NCBI GenBank assembly: GCA_030248065.1
Contig: JASAMV010002310.1
Span: 62,001-126,000, forward strand
DNA: 64,000 nt
Direction of reading: 5' to 3'
Origin: Rhynchonema sp. JSB1_4
Taxonomy: Eukaryota > Nematoda > Chromadorea > Monhysterida > Xyalidae
The translations under genes and the position numbers were made by a program. Within the stretch, counting starts at the first letter, position 1; each line of letters opens with the position of its first letter. Below are positions 55,516 through 64,000 of the stretch, piece after piece. The notes below the pieces were generated by a model. It saw nothing but the letters and a program-made list of their open reading frames with translations. It was not told the origin of the DNA and searched no databases.

Positions 55516-58500
55516 TTACTCGAATCCCAGTTGCTGCATGGTGGCTTGTTTGGCACAGTGACACATGGCAGACATCAGGCGAAAGAACCCGGTGTCTTTC
55601 GGTTTTTCTAACCCGCGCATCAACCGACGTTTCATCACTGTGACAAACTCTTTGTTCGACAGCTCGCCGTCCTGTAACATCGAATACGAACTTTGCTAAT
55701 TTTATAGCAAACTCTCGCATCCATTTCTAGAAAATCAGAAATCATAGTTGCGATTATTACATACAAATATTTTATCAGCTGTTTATTCGACACTTTGATT
55801 TTTCGAAACTGTTCGTTTAAATGAAGTTCAGTTTTCGGTACTGTGTAAAAGTGGTCCGTCGATCAGGCGTTTTGGTAAGAAAGGCGAGCAAGATTTTGAG
55901 ACATAAAAATGTGAGTTTTCACATCGTTTCGCAGGCATGCTTGTCAGAGAACACCAGTATGTAGTAACGGGGTACGGGGGTAATACGCCCCAAGCCTCCG
56001 TCAGCTATCTATCTACGTCTACCGAAAAATCTATACTCCAAACATAGCTTATCTATGTCCACCGTGGCCGGACATCAACCAAAACGTGTGGATTTTAGTG
56101 CCATGTCTACCATCCGAACCAACTGCATTAAGAGCGTGGGGTAATACTAACAGATAGGTGTCAATGGAATAGGGTTCACAAATCGAAAAAAATGGATTTC
56201 GCTCATATTGCACAAAAAGTTGACTACTACATTTACTAAGACACATACAAAATTTTGGTGCCAAACTCCAAAGCATTAAATAGTTATGGGCGCATTTAAG
56301 TGGGTAGGTCGAAGATTTCGTGAAATTCCAAAAATGTACCAAGTTTATGTTGATGAGGCTGTCATTTGTTTTAGATCGGGTGCTATTTAATGAAAATAAC
56401 ACATAATAGTCAATTTGTTATCTACTTTTCAACCATGTAAAAATAAAGGCAAAAATTCGCTGTATTTTCTCTTCCGTTGAATTTTTCAAAAGTCAGCTCT
56501 GAAATTTAGGGCATATCAAAAACAACCAATTTTAAAAAAGTCCTCACCGACGAATTCTTTCTATTTGGTCTCAAAATGTGCGCCATAAAATTGTGATATT
56601 GGTTTATAAATCTGGTTTGTGACAAATTTGAATATCTTCTGAAAAGTTTAGATAAAGAACAATTTTTTTGTTTTTTCTCACTTTTTTGTCTTTTTTGCAC
56701 GGATTAGCATTGGTTAAACGACCGATGTGGGTGTCACGAACGGCAACAAGGTGCTTGTCAATGTAGTCTGAAAGTAAACAGCTTGTTCATGACACATGAC
56801 AAGCTATCAAAATGGATACAAGTTCAGAAATGCAAGCTATTTGGCACCGGCCGTGATTGGCAAAAATTCGCTGTAACCTGTCACTTGATGCATCACACGA
56901 GGTGAGCAACAAGCAACGACAACAACACACAAGCAGTCAACACACACATTATAGCTGCAACACAACACGTTTTATGTAAACGGCAGAACACACATGCGCA
57001 CGCGCAATTACATTTATGTAACACATTAAGGCAAGCCAGCGGCTGGCTCGCATAGCGCAATCGGTTAGGCGCAGCACTGAACATGCGTGCGTGTGTCTGT
57101 CGCGCAGGTTCAAACCCTGTAGCGTATCTTTTTTTGCGTCACGGGTTTTGGGTGAACGTTTTACCATTATTACTTTTTATTTCGTAACTGGATGCAATGC
57201 AAAAACATTTAGAAATAGGCAAGAGTTGAAACAAACGAATAGCCATTCACAGATTTGCTGCATTTTCCTAACAAACGGTTGCCTTGATAAGCACATTAAT
57301 TGAAAGCACTCTCGTGGTATTTACAGTTAAGAAAAACACATATGTAGGTTTCAGCAGCATACACATCAGAACTCATATTTGGGAATCACATGCATCAATT
57401 TTTACATATTCCGTCAGTCAATTGAACTGCGCACCACGACAAAACAAGAAAGAAATAAAACGACGAAATTTTTTTTGCTTCATGCTAACATAAATTGCCG
57501 ACAATATTCAAATTTGTCACAAACCACATTTATACGCCAATACCAGAATTTTATGGCGCACATTTTGAGGCCCAATAGAAAGAATTCGTCGGTGAGGACT
57601 TTTTTAAAATTGGGTGTTTCTGAGAAGCACTCGTTTTTTTGACATTTTTTAAAAAATGCAATGGAAGAGAAAACATCCAATATCGTGCAACTATTTTTGC
57701 ACAGCTGAAAAGCGGACAAAAAACTGCTATATGTGTGCAAATTTCAGCGCCGAATGTTGTTTATCGGCTGAGATCCAATTGGATTGACATTTATTTTTTC
57801 AGCATTTTTCATTTTTAAAATTTCCCAAAAAATGCAAACCGAACACCTTTAAATTGAAAATACTGAAAGTATACTTAGATTTGGAACGCCAAACTTGGAG
57901 AGCATTCCTAAATATGTTGTGGCATTGATTTCCAATCAAAAAAACCATATCCAAAATTTCAGTTTTGTGAACCCTACTTTGCGATTCTTACCACCCCACG
58001 CTCTTAAAGGCAGTCTACGGGAGGTTGTCACTCAGCCCCCGAATACCGTAACCCACCGCAAGCGAGATCGTTGCGAGACCCATGCTGATCGCTGCTTATC
58101 GACACGTGTATTAGCGGCAGCAAGCTGGAAATTGTCATCATGCGCGTCGATCACCAAAACTTCGAAATGTTGGTTGGTGTTGGCGCTAGCACGCAAAACA
58201 TAGATAAAAAACAAAATGGTCTCGACACGATCCTTGCAGATCAAAATTACGGTGGGTTACGGTATTCGGGGGCTGAGTGACAACCTCCCGTAGACTGCCT
58301 TTACTAGAGAACACGAACCTGATTTTCATCAAACAACACAAACACCACATCAATGAGGTGCGAGCTGAGTTTCACACCGGCCACGCATTCGGCCACATGA
58401 CGCAGAGTGTCTTTGTCGATACTAAAATAGAGACGACTTCGGGCTGGATCGAAATCATAAAAACAGTCACAATTAACAAAACCACTAACCTGGCACCAGC

Positions 58501-60535
58501 GACGTTGTAAAAGCTTAACGCTGTATCGACGTCACTGATGTGCGTGAGAAAATGGAAGAAACACCACAGGTCATCGAAGGTGATGCCCTGGAAAATCAAG
58601 GTAAGAAACTGAGAAACATTAGAACTCCAATGGATGCTTCTGTCCAGCCCACTTTGGATCCATTTTTGACCATGAATTGTTTCTTCACTCGTTTGCGCAT
58701 TCGAGCCTGACGTTTCGGCGGTAGACCAGAGTGCATCAGAAGCATGTCTAAAAGAGCAGAGAATTTTTCACGAAGTCGGCAATATGCATATCGACAAAAT
58801 CAGTTTTACTGGCAAACGCAGTCTCGGTGATCGAGCCGTCTTTGGGATAGCGTCGATCGAACTCGATCTTCAGCACGTCCCGTTGTAGTTGGCGCTGGAA
58901 TGCTTCGCAAATCACGATAAAAATCTTGTGAACAGAAAAAAAGGCGATCGAAAAAACAGAGAGACATGAACCTGAAATTCGAGAAACTTCTTCACAGTCA
59001 ACGCTTGGTTGAGTTCGGGTCCGAAAAAGTACTGGGCCAGAGCAGAGTTGACGTGCCGTTGCAACGTACTGCCCGTGGTGTTGTGATCACGATGTCGGGC
59101 GCCCATCGAGGTTTGCCCACGGATCAGTGAGGTCACCTGCGGGAAAGACATGGTAAATGTGGGGAGGACAAAACTCACAATGAGCGCCGCAACTGACATT
59201 TTCGAATTCAGCGTATTCCAGCGTGCCATTGCCGTCCAGGTCGAACATTTTGAATGCCAACTCGAAATGACGTGGGGAGGCTGAAAAACAGTAATTGTTC
59301 ATGCTTTCAGTTTCAGGTGAGTAATTTTTGAACTGCTTCTCAAGTTTACTAATTTCAAATTTGATGCTGGTGACGTACTTGACAAAACCGTCAGCAGGAA
59401 GACATAGTCACTGAACGTGATCAGCCCGGTCTCGCCAAGACGGAAGAAAATGCTGTCGGCGTCCAAATTCACGATGTTTCGAGGTTTCTAAATTTTCAAG
59501 ATTCAAAATTACCTTTCTGTGATAAAACTGTACGAACCCCTAAGCCAAGCCTAACTTGAGGATCATAGATTCTGAATTGATCCAATCCGAGTCCATCTGG
59601 TTGTTTCAAGCCAGGCGAAATTGAGCGAACAAAATCCTCCGGTGTCATAAGCACCTCGAAATTCGTCGACTTGTGAGTTTCACCCTCCGGATAAACCTAA
59701 ATCAAAACCTGTTGATTATGTTATATTATCAGATCAAGATCAAGTATTCTTGCGAAAGTCAAACAAGGCTGCCATTGGATTCTCGTGGACTGACCTTCAA
59801 AGTGGCAAAGTAGCGAAAGATTTTGTCTGGCGTGGAAAACGCACGAATTCGATTTTCGTATTCGATCACGCGGCGGTCTCGGAAACCGACACGCGGTTTT
59901 TTGGGAGGCGCATCCGCTGCGTTCAGATCCTGCAAGTTTGGCAATATTTAGGTGTCGCAAAACCAAAAATTTCTCAGGTTGGACCGATGGCAGTGCAACT
60001 AGCGAAAGGTACCACCCAGCACCCACATCCACGACCCACTCACAGTCATATCATGCTCATTATTCGATCTCGACTCGACAGCACTGCCAGCCTCCGGTCG
60101 AAACCGAGACGGCACGGACAAATTCTCATCTACCATATGTGCCAACGGATGCTGCTCGATTTTGTCAGCCCTTGTTCTGAAAAAAGATGCGGCAAATGAA
60201 GTTTGCTACGAAGAAAAATAAAATACGATTGAAAAACGGATAAGAAACTGAACTACAATATGAAACTAATTATGATAAGCTTAGAATGAGACTAACACTT
60301 CTTTTGACTGTTGGTAGCCTAAATAGAAACAAATGGACATTGCGATGCCGCCAAATATGACGAGCCCTTTTCGATAAAGAATCATCTCGTCGGGCGCACG
60401 GATCACATTCATCCCGAACTTTTCGTATTTCTGAAAGTCACTGTAGCCGCGACCACTCTTCTTTTTGAACTGTGGTCGACTTTTTGCTTGCTGTTTGTTG
60501 TCGAAATCCGCACTTGTGCTTGCGTTAACAATCAT
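55516..60535 (-). CDS. MICU1: Mitochondrial calcium uptake protein 1 (MICU1)
   Basis: Twelve exons: 60297-60535, 60044-60176, 59795-59929, 59556-59696, 59379-59487, 59198-59280, 58972-59136, 58810-58894, 58653-58747, 58490-58587, 58319-58421, 55516-55671; 513 residues, all phases consistent. MICU1 sits in the intermembrane space, gating the mitochondrial calcium uniporter. Core matches are [42 protein letters not shown], an EF-hand ([15 protein letters not shown]), [24 protein letters not shown], a second EF-hand ([13 protein letters not shown]) and the C-terminal tail. The first listed exon has a membrane helix ([19 protein letters not shown]), as expected for the inner-membrane anchor. It also has an acceptor-like site (CCAG before 60559), so an upstream exon with the targeting signal may exist. 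The last intron (2.65 kb) is full of repeats. Confidence 0.93.
56519..57630. repeat. Inverted repeat pair
   Basis: About 120-bp arms at 56519-56640 and 57484-57630 share GTCCTCACCGACGAATTC and GCGCCATAAAATT in opposite orientation, with about 840 bp between. They could be ends of one element or two independent copies. Confidence 0.6.
57047..57135 (+). ncRNA. tRNA-like sequence with pol III A and B boxes
   Basis: TAGCGCAATCGGTTAGGCGC fits a tRNA D-arm and A-box; GCAGGTTCAAACCCTGT forms a perfect T-arm with B-box; a T7 terminator follows. The acceptor stem pairs poorly and the anticodon loop lacks the invariant T, so a functional tRNA is unlikely; a tRNA pseudogene or SINE head is more probable. 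It is antisense to MICU1. Confidence 0.4.
58007..58301. mobile_element. 295-bp TA-flanked MITE (family T2, copy 1)
   Basis: Terminal repeats of about 50 bp (AAGGCAGTCTACGGGAGGTT... and the reverse complement), with TA on both sides. A second copy of exactly equal length is at 63250-63544. Its right end is 15 bp from the donor of a MICU1 exon. Confidence 0.88.
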
Positions 60536-60559
60536 CACACGGAGGACGGCCGGATGGTG

Positions 60560-61670
60560 CTGGAATAAAAATGAACGTGCTTGCAGCCAACGTTATTCAT
60601 ACCAGTGAGTTGGTCACCCCGAGCTAGCTACCTAGCAAATTTTGGGATGATATCGCAGAAATGTTCGCCGAGAAATCCCAAAAAACAATGTTCTTAAACC
60701 GGGCAACCGGATATCGCATGCTCTCAGAATCCGGCCTTTCGCAATAAAATGTGACTATATATACGATGAGTGATCACAAAAACATCGTTCAAACAAAATG
60801 AAATGCGTTTAAATTGTGAGAATTAATTTTTTAAAATTTGCTTTCGGGAACAAACGCGAGTTTGTGCCGACTTACGCTCCCCCTTTTGATCAGGCAACGG
60901 CAGAACGTTTAGTAGGGAATCCAACCAGCTCGTCAACCAACAGCCACGTGTGAAATGTTTCACAAAGGTTTCATCTGTCAGCGGGCTGGTTCTTGTCTCA
61001 GTCTCACTGACTTTCATGATCAAAAGGGTGAGCGTAAGTCGGCACAAGCTCGCGTTTGTTCCTGAAAGCAACTTTTCAAAGATAAATTCTGACAGTTTTA
61101 ACGTGGTTTATCTCGTTTGATCGTTGTTTTTGTGACCGTTGGACACAAACAGTCTAACTGCGTAGTAAAAAAGCAAGCATGAGATATACGGTTTTCCGCT
61201 TTAACCAGTGTAGTGGCAGGCAAATGGTGAACCTAAGGGCCGAAAAACGGGTATTTTTTTGCATGCAGTGTTCTGCAAAATTGGCCAGAAAATTGGTATT
61301 CTTTTTGCATTTGGCCGAAAATTCCCCTAAAATAGCCATTATAAAGAGGTCTTTGGGATCTTGAGGTCGAAAAACACCCATTTTTACCCATGAAAACCAT
61401 AAATTGGTGGTTGCAAGGTACCCTAGGGGATGGTTGATGCAAGGTATTATACCTACCCTCCCCCAGGGGTGGTTGCGCAAGGCACGGTAGTGGCTGGGCC
61501 TGGGGGATGGGGCGGGGGATTCGCCTCCTAGGGGGCATCTATCTAGAGTCCACACCCAGCGGGGGGATGGGGAAGGGTATCTATCTCGAACCGACCGACC
61601 CCAAAAGGTATCTCGAGTCGGTATATTTATGCCTTTCAAAGGCAGAAATGGGTGTCTTTCGACCTCGGAA
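60560..61670. other. Region upstream of the MICU1 model
   Basis: Might contain an upstream MICU1 exon and promoter; none was identified with confidence. 60838-61078 holds an imperfect inverted repeat (AACAAACGCGAG / CTCGCGTTTGTT). CAGTGTAGTGGCAGG at 61206 matches the left end of element D, but no right end was found. Confidence 0.4.
60838..61078. repeat. Inverted repeat, likely MITE
   Basis: Left TTGCTTTCGGGAACAAACGC and right GCGTTTGTTCCTGAAAGCAA are inverted, and the following GTGCCGACTTACGCTC also matches in inverted form (GAGCGTAAGTCGGCAC). The middle is non-coding. Confidence 0.7.
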
Positions 61671-63160
61671 CCCCTTAAAGTGCCTCTACAATTGAATGTT
61701 GACCGCGTTTGCTGGCAGCCATTTCTTTGGAAAATGAAGGCAAGGAATCAGAAACCCAGATTTAGGGAATGGATTTTCAACTCGTTGCTTTGTGATGTTT
61801 CACGGAGCCCACATATTTTCACAGGAGGAGAAAAAATGAAAAAAGTTTGAGGCGGGCCTGTGCAAGACAGAAGGTAATCCAATCTAAGATATTTTCAGCG
61901 TTTTATACACAGACGTTTCTCTGTTAAACGAGATATAAAGCATTGCACGAAACGCCAGGTGTGACAAATGATAAACGAAACACTCCGAAAAATCAAGCCT
62001 TTTTGAAGCACCCTTTTACTGCTGTGTAATTTTAGGCATCTGTGGTGAATGAAATTAGTTGTCAATTGCAAATAAAAATCGTCTAATTATCCTGCGTTCA
62101 GGATGTGCTTTTCGTTTTTCAAAACCCTACACAGCTCACACAATGTTTACCACAACATGCGCAAGGCAGCCATTCCACAGCGCACACACAATGTCAACAC
62201 ACAGCCGGCACAGCGACAACACAGCAATGTTTCAGCTGGCCAGCTTTGTCGTGTGTGTGCGCTGTGGAATGGCTGCCTTGCGCATGTTGTGGTAAACACT
62301 GTGTGAGCTGTGTAGGGTTTTGAAAAAACGAAAAGCACATCCTGAACGCAGGATAATTTGACGATTTTTATTTGCAATTGACAACTAATTTCATTCACCA
62401 CAGATGCCTAAAATTACACAGCAGTAAAAGGGTGCTTCAAAAAGGCTTGATTTTTCGGAGTGTTTCGTTTATCATTTGTCATACCTGGCGTTTCGTGCAA
62501 TGCTTTATATCTCGTTTAACAGAGAAACGTCTGTGCAGTGATGTGGTTGGGGGGTTGGGGGGGTTATCCCCCCCCCCAACTGCTAGGTAGCTTTCTTGCT
62601 CCGAAACCCATACCCCCCCCCCAAACTGGCTAGCTAGCTTTCTTGCTCCGGTCATCAAGTAAGAAAAGTGTTGATTTTAGTGCCAAAATGACCATTTTAT
62701 GGGCCAAAATGCTCAAATTCGTTCAAATTTTCTCGCACGTGCACAAAAATACGCATTTTAAGGCTTATTTTAGCATAATTTAGACCAAATTTTAAACCCC
62801 TGTTTTTGACTTCTGGACCAATACCCCCCCCAAATCGGGGTACCCGGCTAGCTAGCTAGCTTTCTTGTGCCGGACCCCTCCAGCTAGCTAGCTTTCTTGC
62901 TCGGACCAACTGCATCACTGCGTCTGTGTATAAAACGCTGAAAATATCTTAGATTGGATTACCTTCTGTCTTGCACAGGCCCGCCTCAAACTTTTTTCAT
63001 TTTTTCTCCTCCTGTGAAAATATGTGGGCTCCGTGAAACATCACAAAGCAACGAGTTGAAAATCCATTCCCTAAATCTGGGTTTCTGACACCCTGCCTTC
63101 ATATTCTGACAAAATGGCTGCAAACAAACGCGGTCAACGTTCAATTGTAGAGTCACTTTA
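61671..63160. repeat. Large palindrome, right arm interrupted
   Basis: Left arm 61671-62192 (522 bp) and right arm 62247-63160 are inverted copies; removing the 393-bp insertion (element F plus one 8-bp duplication) leaves 521 bp. The centre is about 54 bp. Arms are nearly identical by eye, with a few small differences. No coding frame is convincing. Confidence 0.88.
62536..62920. mobile_element. Non-autonomous hAT-type element (element F)
   Basis: Termini CAGTGATG and CATCACTG with longer imperfect repeats. CGTCTGTG is duplicated at 62528-62535 and 62921-62928. The uninterrupted sequence survives in the left arm of the surrounding palindrome (about 61910-61930). The interior carries several GCTAGCTAGCTTTCTTGC motifs. 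Confidence 0.92.
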
Positions 63161-63249
63161 AAACCGCGCCCTCCGCGCAGAAAATGGGGTCAGCGGTCAG
63201 TCAGTGATTAATAGAGCCCTCCTTCACGTCTATTTAGGTTTTTACGGTA

Positions 63250-63544
63250 AAGGCAGTCTACGGGAGGTTGTCACTCAGCCCCCGAATACCGTAACCCACC
63301 GCAAGCGAGATCGTTGCGAGAACCTTGCTGATCGCTGCTTATCGACACGTGTATTAGCGGCAGCAAGCTGGAAATTGTCATCATGCGCGTCGATCCCCAA
63401 AACTTCGAAATGTTGGTTGGTGTTGGCGCTAACACGCAAAACATAGATAAAAAATAAAATGGTCTCGACACGATCCTTGCAGATCAAAATTACGGTGGGT
63501 TACGGTATTCGGGGGCTGAGTGACAACCTCCCGTAGACTGCCTT
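63250..63544. mobile_element. 295-bp TA-flanked MITE (family T2, copy 2)
   Basis: Equal in length and nearly identical to 58007-58301; TA on both sides. Lies outside any recognised gene. Confidence 0.88.
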
Positions 63545-63643
63545 TACAAGGATAGCAGAACCCAAAATGACGGTTTTTTTTACCAATACTGACGTTAGAG
63601 ACAGAGACAGTGTCTGTCATGATGGCAGTGCTGTGGCTGGTAG

Positions 63644-64000
63644 CAGTGATGTAGTTGGTCCAAGCAAGAAAGCTAGCTAGCTGGAGGGGTCCGGCGCAAG
63701 AAAGCTAGCTAGCTAGCCGGGTACCCCGATTTGGGGGGGATTGGTCCAGAAGTCAAAAAACAGGGGTATAAAGATTGGTCGAAATTATGCTAAAATAAGC
63801 CTTAAAATGCGTATTTTCGTGCACGTGTGAGAAAATTTGAACAAATTTGACCATTTTGGCCCATAAAATGGTCATTTTGGCACTAAAATCAACACTTTTT
63901 TACTTGGTGACCGGAGCAAGAAAGCTAGCTAGCCAGTTTGGGGGGTATGGGTTTCGAAGCAAGAAAGCTACCTAACAGTTGGGGGTAATACCCCCCCCCC
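63644..64000. mobile_element. hAT-type element (same family as F), cut by the window end
   Basis: Begins CAGTGATGTAGTTGGTCC and contains the GCTAGCTAGC motifs and the same interior as element F in inverted order. The right end lies beyond the window. Confidence 0.75.

Larger units (their letters stand above)
55672..58318 (-). other. Last MICU1 intron, repeat-filled
   Basis: Contains an inverted repeat pair (56519-56640 and 57484-57630), a tRNA-like pol III promoter segment (57047-57135) and MITE T2 (58007-58301). No exon is seen. Confidence 0.75.

Noticed and set aside
61206..61670. Another hAT element starting CAGTGTAGTGGCAGG
   Set aside because: The left end matches element D, but no right end or 8-bp duplication was found in the following sequence.

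Overview
This is nuclear DNA from an animal: intron-rich genes with GT-AG introns and clear metazoan orthologues. The phylum cannot be fixed from the sequence; a bilaterian invertebrate fits best. All gene models below were assembled by eye, joining exons at GT/AG sites with matching reading phase and checking that each model stays open to its stop.

Layout. (1) 1-8194: no supported gene; the first 2.1 kb is a nest of four non-autonomous hAT-type transposons with intact 8-bp target duplications, and another fills 6573-7656. (2) 8195-29811, + strand: a nearly complete L-type (Cav1) voltage-gated calcium channel alpha-1 gene, about 45 coding exons and about 2,050 residues, with two alternative first coding exons. 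One of its introns carries two small antisense gene models (13606-15121). (3) 31509-60535, - strand: five genes in the same direction, namely a FAM149/DUF3719 protein (31509-34796), a secreted BPI/LBP-like lipid-binding protein (36093-40236), an OSGIN-like FAD/NAD-binding protein (44390-48711), the spliceosomal cyclophilin PPIE (52816-55046) and the mitochondrial calcium-uptake regulator MICU1 (55516-60535). The channel and FAM149 genes converge on an A-rich stretch near 30.4-30.9 kb. (4) 60.6-64 kb: no gene; large palindromes and hAT elements.

The genes do not form an obvious pathway. Two concern calcium (Cav1 at the plasma membrane, MICU1 at the inner mitochondrial membrane), but their proximity may be chance. 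The unusual content is the repeat landscape: seven hAT-type elements with perfect 8-bp duplications, two families of equal-length TA-flanked MITEs, long foldback palindromes, and a short intronic repeat (called R1 here) that carries a ready-made 3' splice site and seems to have been exonised in an antisense nested gene.
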